Assembly (NCBI RefSeq): GCF_029784165.1
Contig: NC_073695.1
Coordinates: 279,038,079-279,102,078 of the forward strand
Direction: 5' to 3'
Origin: Wyeomyia smithii
Lineage: Eukaryota; Arthropoda; Insecta; Diptera; Culicidae
Length of the DNA: 64,000 bases
Shown here one piece after another: positions 53,526-64,000 of this stretch (its first letter is position 1; each line of letters begins with the position of its first letter). The position numbers were made by a program, and so were the translations under genes. The notes under the pieces were generated by a model. The model saw only the letters and a program-made list of their open reading frames with translations, had not been told where the DNA came from and did not search any database.

Positions 53526-56500
53526 AACATCTATGTTTTAGAACCTAAAGAGTGAATATACATTTATTGGATTGAAGCGTTCATGTAAATCTATTTTGAC
53601 GAATAATAAGATTGAATGAGAAAGGCTGGGTCTGACAGCTAGGTGGATTAATTTAGGTTTTTTATGATAGTCTTATAAACAGCTGCAATTACATGTTTTA
53701 TTTTCCCTGGTTGGTTACTAATTGTAGATCGTTTCATTCCAATATTTCACGTGCTTCATAAAAAGTTATTCTAATTACTAATTTGATAGAGCCAATTCAA
53801 TGATGGAAAAAATTAAAAATTGAAGAAAAGTTTGAGGATGAAAACAAGTGACTTAGTCAGGTGCACAGTTTTACCATTTCGGAACGATTACGTGACGAAC
53901 TTAAAAAAAGTTGAACAACCTGAATTGTACGTTTCTAAACGCGATAATCGAATAAAAAATCGACAACTACAAGCGTCTAATAAATGCCTAATGTCCTAAC
54001 CACTATTGATTGACTCCAAACCCTGCAATCTCGGTGCAGGTATCTGCGCCCGTTGCATGGCTTAATCATTGCTTAGTAGATGCAGCTAATTATACGGCAA
54101 TACTTATTTTGCCAGTTCACGTTGCAAATCAATGACTTGTAAAGCTTCAATTAACAGTAAAGCGTGACTTCGTTCGGAGAGAAAGTATCCACCGTGGAGC
54201 AGCAAACAAAAACTCTTCGAAAACGAGAAACGAACCGCTTTTAATAGAATTATTTAATCAGCCGCATGATATTTCATCTCATTGACATATGTCACATGTC
54301 TCTATTAGCCGTTGATGGCAGTCTTGCTCTGCGATTAACTTAGGCATTTTGGTTCGGCTTCGGCTTGGATTGCTCCCTAATGTGAGAGGCAAATGTCGTG
54401 CTAGGGTGCTCTCCCCCAGCCCTGGGGAGGCCGTTTTTTTTTTCGCTACTTTCGTGCCGACTTTCGACCGACGGAATCCACCGTGCTTTGGTAAGAAGTG
54501 CATGATTACTGGGTCTCGGTTTTCTGCTCAATCACGTCTCCGCAGGCTTTGACATGCTGGCCGCAAGATCGACCACTGACTGACTTGCTGTCGGTTTTGC
54601 TCCCTTCGGAATCCGAGGAGTTCGGTGACATTTACATAATACGTTACCTCTTGTTCATTGGTACCACCAGAAAGGACTGAAGCGACGTGGAAAGCCGGTG
54701 GTTTTGAATAAATTTTAATACGTTTGAATCTTGGAACGCTGTGACAAATATGATCTGCGAGATTAGATAAGGGCATTTGTCATAACCAGTTCGCTAGTTA
54801 CGAGGTCCCAAGGCAGGTTGAATCGTTAAACCTGTCGCTTGTTGCGTCTTACCACACTGGTGTGTAGGTTGATAAAGTCGTCACTCTGACTAACTAGGTT
54901 GTTGCTGTTGTTTTGTTTTTTTTTTTTTCACATAGACTTTTTGCCACGCAATTCAAAACGAAACGAACGGCAAACTGCAGTGACGGTAGTGGTAAGAACT
55001 CCTTTCTGGTCGAACGCCTAACGCAAGAAATTTCATAATAATTTACCATTAATTTCTCCGTTGACACCTGGCAATGTCAGTTAAGGGACCCTTCCGACGC
55101 CGTCCTCCGGCAAAGTGAGTTATTTATCGCTACCTGTACGAATAGTAAATATCTCCATTAGAAACTTCAGCCTCGGACTCAAAACCAGTAACTGGCGCGT
55201 TTACTGCTTGTTACCAATCCGATTGTTGCTAGGTTCGCGTGGCTTGGCGTCAGTTCACACCTTCTTTAGAACTCTGCACCCAACCCTTCAGCACGGATAT
55301 GCGTGATTGCGAAACCGACGTCTGCTTCTAGTTGCATTGGCTTCTGATTGAGTCAAAAAAAAAATTCGCCTCATTGATTTTTTAATGAATATGTTATTAA
55401 TCAGGTCTCTAAAAGTTATTACCTAGTTGGATAATTGTTTACTCATATTAATGCTACAAATTGCATGGTAATTAAAACAGTTAATGCTCGCTATACTATG
55501 GCCATAATGTACTCATTCTCCACCAATCGATGAATATTGATTTTTTTTAATCTTTGCATCTGTGTTGTTCATTTGCATATTTACGAATCTATCCGCAGCA
55601 GCTCAAACTTAAAACTAGACGAAACCATACCTTACACCAGTAGCCGGTAATTAATCATTTCTAGATTTTGGTAGCCGCGGGGCGTTTTTATCGGTTCAAT
55701 CTAATCGTGTAGTGGCAATAAATGCATACACACACAAGTGAAACATGTTGTCCGCAATTTCTTGAATCGGCCAGTGAGTGTCCCAGTGCCGTACTGACCA
55801 AGCGTCGCAAATTTGAACGTCCGTCGGTGAATTATTTATCCGTCTCAACAGGGGTGACCGTAACCGGAGGAATACGTGCTTGTCGTTTATCCGCCTTGTG
55901 TGACACCTGAGCTCAGCGGAATATATGAATGCCTTCCAGAATATTAACTGTAACTATTGCCGGGTGGAAACTGTACATTTCAGGTGTCTTGCAATACCTT
56001 TACGCTGATTACTTTCATGTCCACCTCTCCTGATGGTGCCCAGAGGCTATAGGTGCAGTAGTCGCGGATCGTACATATGCAATTGTCAGATTAAGGTATT
56101 AATTGGAAGACATGAAGTCGTAGATCATGGCTGTTAAAATGAACTCGTTAGATTACTGGTGACAACGAAACCTTGGATTAAATTCATTTGTATGCTACCG
56201 TAAATTTATGGATAGTACTTTATTGAAGTTTTTCGCCAACCAAATTTAACATTTAGTTTGTAACAATGTATGGCTTACTTGCACTGTATAATTATCATCG
56301 TCCCGTTCAGAATTGAATTGATTGACCGCGTCTAACTAACCACAAAACCGTCCTATTATGAAACTGATCATCTGGAGCAGCAAAACTTCGACATAAAGAA
56401 ACTGACCCGCACAAAGAAGGTCTCGTTACCGACTCAAACCGTACACCGAACCCTTTGACCCTCGTCGAAGCCACAAGCACAAGGCGATCAATCTACTGCG

Positions 56501-57830
56501 GTGGTTAACAAGCTGCAGTGTTTCGTTGGAAAGTTCTCGCCATGTTTGAGTTTTTCTTCCGAACTACGGGTAATGATGGAGTTGAGCCGTCGTTCGATGA
56601 TCGTGTTTGCGCTGACCGACTCATAAACACTCTATCGTGATGAGGCTGGGGCACTGACGGGCGCACGCGAGTAGCCATCCTTCTCTGGCGGTTACAATTG
56701 TTGGGTGAGTTTCACATGCCCACTATACCTATACCTATTTATACCATACCAAGCGGCAGAAAATTTACTGTTCAGATTACCACGAATATGATAAAGACAT
56801 TTTCCACACTCTCCACCAATGATTTATGAATATTAGAATTCGAAAGGTTCTCACTGCGCTTCGATGTTTTCCGGTGCGACCGCACAGTTTCCAGACACGG
56901 CGAGGAAGAAACCATTTTCAGCTGTTGTGTATGATTTTTGATATTCACTTGTTTATTTATGGTGATTGTTTCGTAGGTGCCAACAAGTAACTACGGTCGA
57001 GTTCTTCCCACGATTGGTTTCCAGAGGAAGGCAGTAGTTATGGCAGCTATCCAAAGTGAATAAGAAACGAATATTTTACTGATCTAGTTCTGTTATATGA
57101 GCAATTCTCGCTGGGGTGGTTAAAACAGCTACGTAACTGTGATTTTCCTCCAAAATCGAAAATTTTTCAAGTTTAGAGTCACGTAATTTTAGGGGGGTGG
57201 AGTCATACTGAAAGTTACTTATCGTTACATAGGGGGGAGGGGGTCTAACATCTGGATTTTAGCGTAACGTAATTTGTGTCCGATACCATAAAAAGTTTTA
57301 AGTTTATTTCCAATTGTTATTTTTGATTTGGTCAACACTTTGGACAGATATCTTTGTGGACCAACGATGTCATTTTGTGCTATTGTTATTTTTTTTTTTT
57401 TTTGAATCACAACTAATTTGTAACTTCTAGGAAAACTAACATCCAACCCGTCAACGCTAACTTTTACATTGAATACTTTGATTTCTGAATAGTCTTTTCT
57501 GTCTGGACGAGAAATTCTTTCCTTCTCTTATTCCCGCTTAGTCTGAGATTATATATGATTTGGTCATCATATCTGGTTAACGTCATAAATTTTTACACTT
57601 TTCTTCTAGGCTGTTCAATGGGTGCATAGATCACTCTTTTCATCAATGTGAATGTGTGCATTCTTTCGCGGCTATTACGCTATACGTAAAGATTTCTGGA
57701 ACTTTCAAAGGATTATATATCTTTGGACATTTTCAAGCGGGTAGCAACTTTTTATCGCATAAAAGTAGTAATTTTCCGAAAGTTCTTTTAATCAACAACA
57801 AAAAAACATTCGCTTCTCTTGCTGCGCTTT
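53526..57830. other. Long stretch without a recognised gene
   Basis: No frame with a known domain. T-runs at 54914-54929 and 57387-57403; a G-rich pair at 57190-57245 (AATTTTAGGGGGGTGG and TACATAGGGGGGAGGGG near ACGTAA motifs), a pattern common in insect repeats. 54330-54700, 55060-55320 and 56380-56700 are less AT-rich but show no homology I recognise. Confidence 0.4.
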
Positions 57831-57910
57831 CGCTGCGATAAGAAGCAAACGAGCATCGTTCCGTATAGATTTACCCGTATGAATCAGAACAATACTGCTT
57901 TGTGTGAATA

Positions 57911-58172
57911 CGGTACGCGCGTGTTGCTTGTGTTTTTTTCTGCCGGTGTTTGGACAACAAAAACCATCAGCAGTCGTAGCAAATCCCCCGCGCCGCCGGG
58001 CTTTTCTCACCCCCTAGCGGTGTAGAAGACAGTGTATTGTGTGCAGATGGTACACGTGTTTTTTTTTGTGATTTCAGTACCAGTTCTGTAATACAAAAAC
58101 CGCCCAGCAAACGGAACAAATTCCTCGCGCCGCCGGGCGCTAGCTAACCCCTAGCGCTGCTTCAGCCCGCCG
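57911..58172 (+). repeat. Two tandem monomers of about 137 bp upstream of copy C
   Basis: GGTACGCGCGTG, ACAAAAACC, CGCGCCGCCGGG and CCCCTAGCG occur in that order at 57911-58022 and again as GGTACACGTG, ACAAAAACC, CGCGCCGCCGGG and CCCCTAGCG at 58050-58162. The GC-rich core is offset by 137 bp. Position just upstream of ORF1 suggests promoter monomers in the 5' UTR. Confidence 0.6.
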
Positions 58173-58446
58173 AAGAAGATTCTTGATCGCGATTCATGCC
58201 AAGACACTCAATCCGGATTAATCCAACTAGCAGCCAGGAGGGCGCGTAGGCAAAAGATTAAAAAAGTCTGGTGAAGTATTGTTTTCATATTTTTTTTTTC
58301 AAATACCTTTGCCTTTTTTATAATTCATCATTCAGATAAGTTGTATCTTGGAAAATTGTTTCAAAATTTAATATTCATTACTTGATTCCCCATATACGCA
58401 TAATTATCGTTTGCGTGCGGTAGAGCAGAACGCTCCCGCATAAAAA

Positions 58447-59835
58447 ATGGACAACATGCAGGTGGAACTATTCCTGGATGTGGAAACTAATAGGGGCGAG
58501 ATTGAAATTTCCCCCATCAGTTCCCCTAGAGCTTCCCCTGTACCATCCCCGCTACCTAGCCCCGTACCAAGGGTACCGGCAACACGGGTGAAAGCTTACC
58601 CAGATGCTTCGAAAGGTCCGTTCATAGTTTTTTTAGGCCCATAAAGAAGCCTCTCAACATAATACAAATCGGCAAGGACCTGGCAAAACAGTTTTCGGAC
58701 GTAACCGAAATTACAAAGGTTAGACCGTACAAACTGCGAGTTGTCGTGAACAGCTTGAAGCAAGCAAACGCAATTGCTAGCTACGAGCTCTTCACGAGAG
58801 AGTACCGCGTGTACATCCCTGCCAAGGACGTGGAGATCGACGTTGTGGTTACCGAAGAAAGCCTCACGGTTGATGACATTTTGCGTCACGGGGTTGGCTG
58901 CTTCAAGAACCCCCTGATTCAAGATGTAAAGATACTGGATGTCAAGCAATTGCATTCAGTATCCATCGAAGAAGGGAAGAAGAAATTCCTTCCTTCGGAT
59001 TCCTTCCGTGTAACATTCGCCGGATCTGCACTGCCGACCTACATCTCTTTGGACAGGGTTCGTCTGCCTGTACGCCTGTTCGTACTGCGGGTCATGCATT
59101 GCCAAAACTGCAAGCAGTTAGGTCATACAGCCACCTACTGCTGCAACAAGGCACGCTGCAGCAAGTGCGGAGGCAATCAAGCTGAGACCGCTTGCAGTGA
59201 GGATTCTGAAAAGTGTCTTTACTGCGAGGGAACTCGGCATGACCTTTCGGCGTGTCCCGCGTACAAACATCGCGAGGAAAAATTAAGCGTTCCCTCAAGG
59301 AACGATCAAAGCGCTCTTTTGCAGAAATGCTTAAGAGGGCTGAGCCACCCTCGACAGGGAACATTTGTTCCTATTTATCAACCGATGAGGGTACCTCTGA
59401 CGATCCCGTCGAAGGGTGTTCTTATGCCATGCCAGAAGGATCTAGGAAGAGGAGAATGATCAACTCTCCTAATCTTTCTCGTAAAGGCCGCAAGATAAAA
59501 CCCTAGCGGAATGACCTATAGGCCAACACAAAAAGGAAGCGGTGAAGAAAAACCGAAGCAAATACCTCCCGGTTTTAATTTTAAATCAAACCAGGAGTAC
59601 CCACCGCTTCCTGGGGCACCGAAAACCCTTCGTGCACCCATTTTTCGATCAGAAGATAAAAAAGAAACAGCGTTCATAAAATTTTTCTGATATTGACTAG
59701 ATATTTAAAACATTCAACATACCAGATCCCCTACAAAATATTCTTCTTGCCCTTCTTCCTACAGTGAAAGCCTTTTTGAAGCAACTAGCAGCAACTTGGC
59801 CCCTCATTTCAGCTATTATATCTTTCGATGACTAA
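58447..59835 (+). pseudogene. ORF1 (gag-like, three CCHC knuckles) of copy C, three frameshifts
   Basis: ATG at 58447 (MDNMQVELFLDVETN). Relative to copy B there is a lost base in TTTTTTTAGG near 58635, a lost A near 59279 (GAGGAAAAATTAAG) and a shift near 59502 in the AAAACCC run. Knuckles CQNCKQLGHTATYC, CSKCGGNQAETAC (His replaced by Gln in the second) and CLYCEGTRHDLSAC are readable at 59099-59245. The end SFDD-stop at 59835 overlaps the ORF2 ATG. Confidence 0.85.
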
Positions 59836-60105
59836 TACGGCGAAAGAGGTTAGGAATTTTATCACTGTATTACAGTGGAATTGCAAAAGTATCATCCCCA
59901 AATTCGATTTATTTTCTAAGTTTGATAAATACATACAATTGTGACGCATTCGCGCTCTGTGAAACCTTTCTCAATTCAAACGATCAACTCAATTTCCACG
60001 ATTTCAACATTTCGAGATCGAGACTCACACGGTGGAAGGGATTGAAAAGTGCTATTCCTTCTTCAGAATCAATTTCCCCTCGATCTCGAGTATTGAAGTC
60101 GTTGC
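59828..60105 (+). pseudogene. ORF2 of copy C, endonuclease N-terminus
   Basis: ATG at 59828, QWNCKSIIPKFD, a shift near 59919, then DAFALCETFLNSNDQLNFHD and a second break near 60010. It stops where the Tc1 fossil begins. The catalytic N and E positions are still visible. Confidence 0.8.
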
Positions 60106-60740
60106 GACACATTTTGGCAAGAACTGAATTTTCTAAAAAGTTTTTAGACTAGGGTGCAACTAAATGGCACATCGTGTTTTGGTCGGATGAGTCGAAATTT
60201 AACCTTTTTGGTTCAAACGGTCAGCAGCTGGTGAGAAGACCAGTGAATACTGCCTTCAACGCACAATTAACCACGAAAGTAGTAAAATTTGGAAGTGACC
60301 ACAAAACGGTGTAATACTGTTTTCTAATGCTGGTATGGAACCCATTGATTTTATAACATAGACTATGTATACTAACAACTGTGTAGATATTTTACGTAGC
60401 GCAATGCTTCAGTACGCCAAAGAAAACATGCTTCTTCGTTGAAGAGTAACGACCCTAAACATACAGCATTAAAAACACGAAGATGATTTTTAAACGAAAA
60501 TATAAAATTATTAGTTTGACCAGCGTAGACTTTTAATTTAAATCCTTTAGAAATTTTATGGAAGATTGGGAAAGTCTAGGTTGCAAAACATCATCCAAAG
60601 AATAAAACAGACTTATGGAACGTCGGACAGGCAGCGTGAAATGCTAGTTCAGCTTCTACTCGTGAAAACTTGGTGGTAAACATACCCGGAAGATTGAATA
60701 TGGCTTTACAAAACAAAGGTCAAGCCACAAAATTTTGAAA
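60106..60740 (+). mobile_element. Tc1-like transposase fossil within copy C
   Basis: In one main frame with stops: RTEFSKKFLD, WHIVFWSDESKFNLFGSNGQ (first catalytic D, 60166-60225), NDPKHTAL (second D, near 60451) and NLNPLEILWK (E at 60550). The second D and E are about 33 codons apart, near the DD34E of Tc1 when small losses are allowed. Terminal inverted repeats and the N-terminal DNA-binding domain were not found. Confidence 0.75.
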
Positions 60741-60799
60741 GTGAGTTTTGTAACGTTACAGGTCACTTTTCCAACGATATGTAGAGAAAAAGTAGGAGG

Positions 60800-61895
60800 G
60801 TGTTATTCAAGACACGACCGCATGACGTTGACTACCGTATTCTTATATTCCATTGAAGAGGGAATTGTAGAGGGAATTGCAACGCTTCTTTTACAAAACT
60901 TCTGTAACAAAATTTCGAGGGACCAAAAGGTACCAGTTGCCGAAAGCTTTCTTGAAGGTTTTCTTGAAAGCTGCGCCGGCCGCTGTCGTAATATTAACAC
61001 CAACACAAACATGCATTTTTGCAAGGTTTTTTCCGCTAGCAGCAGCATTTGGTAAAACTGAAAATTCATTAGCCGCTTCTGTACCAAAATTTCGAGGCAC
61101 CAAAAGGTGCCAGTTGCCGATTATATTGTTGTTTTTTGGTTAGTCCGTCCAGAATTCCAGCCATTTAAGTGTTTTGCAGTAGCCACCAGCATAACGGGTG
61201 AAACCGGCACGGGATGACCGGTACTATTTTGTTTTTTCTCCTTTTAGCTGCTAACACCGAGCGTCCGTATGTATCCGGTACGGTTTATTAATGAAACTGA
61301 TGGGGTGAAATGTTCGAACGATACGTTTTATACCAAGGCTTCGTCAGATAATTAGAAAGAACGAGGGGCTACATAGACGATGGAATGGTAGAGACAAATG
61401 TTTCTTGAAAGCTTCGCCAGCCGCTGTCGTAATATTAACACCAACACAAACATGCATTTTTGCAAGGTTTTTTTCCGCTAGCAGCAGCGTTTGGTAAAAC
61501 AGAAAATTCAATTAGCCGCTTCTGTACCAAAAGTTCGAGGCACCAAAAGGTGCCAGTTGCCGATTATAGTTTCCTGGTTAGTCCGTCCAGAATTCCAGCC
61601 ATTTAAGTGTTTTGCAGTAGCCATTTACTACTAAAGCCACCAGCATTACGGGTGAAACGGGCACAAGATGAGCGGTACTCTTTTGTATTTCTCCTTTCAG
61701 CTGCTATCACCAGACGTCCGCATGTCACTGGTGCGGTTTTGGAATCAGAATGATGGGGCGCCGGCCGCTGTCGTAAAATTAACACCAACAAAAAGAGGCA
61801 TATTTGCAAGGTTTTTTCCGCTAGCAGCAGCATAAACATCGGAAACAGAAAGTGACAACAACAATAACAACAAAGTCAGATAGATTGTATCCGTT
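60800..61895. repeat. Three direct repeats of roughly 340-440 bp with internal inverted motifs
   Basis: GCCGGCCGCTGTCGTAATAT recurs at 60975, 61416 and 61760 (offsets 441 and 344). Each is followed by TTAACACCAACA, CATGCATTTTTGCAAGG and TTTTCCGCTAGCAGCAGC. The first two units go on with CGAGGCACCAAAAGGTGCCAGTTGCC, TTAGTCCGTCCAGAATTCCA and AAGTGTTTTGCAGTAGCC. The third unit runs into the dispersed repeat at 61.9 kb. Open frames here are chance. Confidence 0.75.
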
Positions 61896-62070
61896 AGTGT
61901 CGACTGTGCTTGGGAAGAGAGGTAGTGATTGGCTGCGCGGTATGATTTAGACAATCGATATTGATTACCAATTTTTCAATAGTGTATCTCAAACAATAGT
62001 TTGTTTTTGTTACATAAATTTAACCGTAAAAGAATTTCCGATCGATTGATGCCAAAACCTCGAGAACCTG
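61895..62070 (-). repeat. Dispersed CCAAT/TATA repeat, copy 7
   Basis: On the minus strand GGCATCAATCGATCGGAAATTC, ACAAACTATTGTTTGAG, ATTGAAAAATTGG and AGCCAATCAC (CCAAT, 61929-61938) follow in the family order; TTCCCAAGCACAGTCGAC matches copy 1 exactly in position. The 340-440-bp direct repeats lie immediately downstream in its own orientation, as the CTGC-rich units do for copy 1. Confidence 0.55.
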
Positions 62071-62456
62071 ATTATAGATGACTGCAAAATAAGCGCTCAA
62101 AACCTGACCACTTTTCTCTGGTTTTCCCTGGTTGAATTACTAGATTTTCAAATTCAGGGGCCTAACTTCGATATAGACGTTAGTCAACGTCAATAAAGCT
62201 AATTTGGATTGTTTTGTATATATATTTCAATAGTGTATTTATTTTTGTCGCCACTCTAAAAACACTTACTCACGAAAAAAAATTTCGGAATCACCGACAA
62301 AGAAATTTCTCCAGTCATTTCTCTGTGCCTCTTTAAAAAAGAGTGTCTGCGGATTATAATGACGTAACATAACATCATACAACAGTTAAAATCAGTGCGC
62401 AAATACGAAAAATTATCCAAAACTGCAAGTGTATTTATTATTTTCTCCATGACTGT
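62071..62456. other. Unassigned DNA before copy C resumes
   Basis: No feature recognised. Confidence 0.3.
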
Positions 62457-63058
62457 ATATACCTCCATCCGCGCGGATTGAACAGAAGCAACTTTCTGAC
62501 ATAGCAGAATTGTTTCGCGCACCTTTTTTGATAATGGGATTTTAACTCTCACTGTTCGCAATGGGGGTCGCTGTACGACGACAACCGATCTTCGTTAATC
62601 TGTTCCTTAATCGATGACTTCAATATGACATTTTTGAATACTGGGGAAGCGACACGTGTACCTAATCCTCCAGCTCGTAAAAGCGTGCGAGATCGAGTCT
62701 CACGAGGAACTTCCTCCGGAGGAAGAATACGCGTTCCTTTCTGGCTTGACCATCGACGCCGCGACTCATGCTCAGACGAAACCGATACCCGGGGTAACGA
62801 TTAGACAGCGTCCTCCTACCAAATGGTGGGACAAAGAGTGCTCTGAGCTGTACGCGCAAAGGTCCTCGGTGTATTTAGCCTTCCGAAAACACGGTACTCT
62901 TGATCTGCTCCGAAAGTACGATGTACTGGATAGGCAGATGACGAGTTTAATTAAAGTAAAAAAACGCGGATACTGGTGGCGGTTTGTAAATGCGTTGTCA
63001 AGGGAAACAGCGATGAACACTTTTTGGGACACGGCCAGACGCATGCGGAATCGTAACA
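62457..63058 (+). pseudogene. ORF2 of copy C, endonuclease C-terminus and linker
   Basis: Resumes as YIPPSARIEQKQLSDIAELF, with stops soon after. The SDH region (about 65 codons) is deleted at 62690, where KSV joins to IESHEELPPEEEYAFLSGL. The last part (62692-63058) is a long frame identical in layout to copy A: RQRPPTKWWDKECSELYAQR, KVKKRGYWWRFVNALSRET and ARRMRNRN, then ends in unrelated sequence. Confidence 0.82.
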
Positions 63059-63069
63059 AAAAGCTTTGA

Positions 63070-63690
63070 AAACACTAAAAGGTACGTATTTAGAATGCAA
63101 GCGATTGTTTATGTGCTAGAGAGCTTTCAGAAGATTACTGAATGCCGCAGATAAAAAGAATTCAACAGCTTCCGCTACGAAGCTTTGTGCGATGTTTTAG
63201 TGTATAAATACACAATGTACATTTTTTATTCTCTTCCCCCTTGTCACGGCTTGTCGCGAAACGTTCATACTCCCCCCACACCTCTCGCTATAAACTCTAC
63301 GTCATTTAAGTATGCTCCCTAAGAGATAATGCAATGATTCATTTCCGATTTTTTGAAAACTAATAAGGTATATAACCCCTTAAAGCAGGATACGCGTTTT
63401 TTGCTGGTTCGGCACAACGATGGGATGTACTAAATCTCTGCTTATCTCTACGTATCTCTACTTAAAACGATTGTCGACTACGCGCTGGAGGAGCTACCTA
63501 ACTACAGTCAAAGCTATCCAAGGTAACTTTACTGCTTAGCTTTATAACTTCTTTGTGATCCAACGGGGGATATTAACACGAAACGTACCGCGCAAGGGGT
63601 CACAGTGCCGAAAAACACATCAGTTTCAATAAAACTAATACCCAGCGAAACAGTTCGTACAGCTTCTTAAACGTCGCAGGAGAAAGCACA
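63070..63690. other. Unassigned DNA between copy C and the BEL/Pao fossil
   Basis: No gene or repeat recognised. Confidence 0.3.
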
Positions 63691-63694
63691 AGCG

Positions 63695-64000
63695 GTGATA
63701 AACGAATGGTTTGACAAAGTCAAACAAGAATTCATCGGACCTGGAAGCGATATTCACCAGTACGACGACAAATTGGAGATTCAATCCTCCCTCTGCCACC
63801 CCCCCCCCCCCCATATGGGGGGATCCTTTGAAAGATTGATTCGCTCCTTAAGACTGCACTTGGCGCTGCATTTGATAATGAGAATCGATAGCTCATCAGG
63901 AATACGTCAGCCAATAGCAGCAGCTGCGAATGAATGAACTCTACTAAAACGATCGTGGGGTCAAATCCAAAAGCTGTTGTATCGATTTTGGAAACGGAGG
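63695..64000 (+). pseudogene. BEL/Pao LTR-retrotransposon integrase C-terminal fragment
   Basis: PHMGGSFERLIRSLR (63814-63858) is the conserved post-catalytic integrase motif of BEL/Pao elements, and WGQIQKLLYRFWKR (63957-63998) matches their C-terminal WxxxQxLxxxFWxRW motif just before the window ends. The segment between them is shortened and frame-broken. The preceding catalytic core is not readable. It probably continues to the right of 64000. Confidence 0.65.

Larger units (their letters stand above)
58173..63058 (+). mobile_element. I-superclade non-LTR retrotransposon, copy C, interrupted and 3'-truncated
   Basis: Very close to copy B: the 5' UTR (TCCGGATTAATCCAACTAGC; TGCGGTAGAGC just before ORF1), ORF1 and the first part of ORF2 align almost base for base. 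Homology stops at 60105 and resumes at about 62457 after foreign DNA, with some 46 bp of the element lost at the junction. It ends at about 63058 in the endonuclease-RT linker (RRMRNRN). RT and RNase H are absent. Confidence 0.88.

Noticed and set aside
60877..61143. Ala/Phe-rich 88-codon frame
   Set aside because: Located in the direct repeats; frames differ between units and no start is conserved.

Overview
The window reads as a transposon graveyard from a dipteran genome, most likely a mosquito (Culicidae). I infer this from an ITmD37E-type mariner relative, RTE, CR1 and I-superclade non-LTR retrotransposons, two families of tRNA-derived SINE, and a long repeat (50.8-53.5 kb) of a type common in culicid DNA. 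The species cannot be fixed from sequence alone. The background is AT-rich. I found no host protein-coding exon, rRNA or functional tRNA gene that I would defend, and nothing prokaryotic or CRISPR-like.

Layout. 1-3.6 kb: minus-strand I-superclade element (copy A), cut by the window edge. 4.3-5.0 kb: ITmD37E fossil. 6.0-7.05 kb: tandem duplication beside a dispersed repeat that carries CCAAT and TATA boxes. 7.3-12.6 kb: mostly structureless. 12.65-13.9 kb: decayed RTE element. 14.2-16.1 kb: hAT element with a second hAT nested in it. 16-21 kb: dispersed repeats, minisatellite, SINE with exact target-site duplication, foldback element and a pogo-like element with TA duplication. 21.3-25.3 kb: the best preserved element, a CR1-type retrotransposon with both ORFs open. 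25.5-32.0 kb: a large inverted repeat split by I-superclade copy B, which has a 13-bp target-site duplication. 32-37.5 kb: no gene recognised. 37.5-42.8 kb: two SINEs, then an ITmD37E element with a TA duplication that contains a whole RTE element with a 15-bp duplication, which in turn carries a 109-bp hairpin insertion with a 13-bp duplication. 43.3-43.7 kb: near-palindromic foldback with 195-bp arms. 43.8-48.2 kb: decayed second CR1 element interrupted by a pogo-like fragment. 49.2-50 kb: Tc1-like fossil. 50.8-53.5 kb: modular repeat. 53.5-57.8 kb: no gene recognised. 57.9-63.1 kb: I-superclade copy C, split by a Tc1 fossil and a block of roughly 340-440-bp repeats. 63.7-64 kb: BEL/Pao integrase fossil running off the edge.

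The sequences act as independent selfish elements and not as a pathway. Non-LTR elements encode an RNA-binding ORF1 protein (not in RTE) and an endonuclease/reverse transcriptase. SINEs would borrow such machinery. hAT, mariner and pogo copies are non-autonomous or dead. Two points stand out. The intact CR1 element has a canonical -1 frameshift heptamer exactly where the ORF2 frame opens inside ORF1. All three I-superclade copies keep an 8-nt stop-start overlap between ORF1 and ORF2, so the two families appear to couple ORF1 and ORF2 translation differently.
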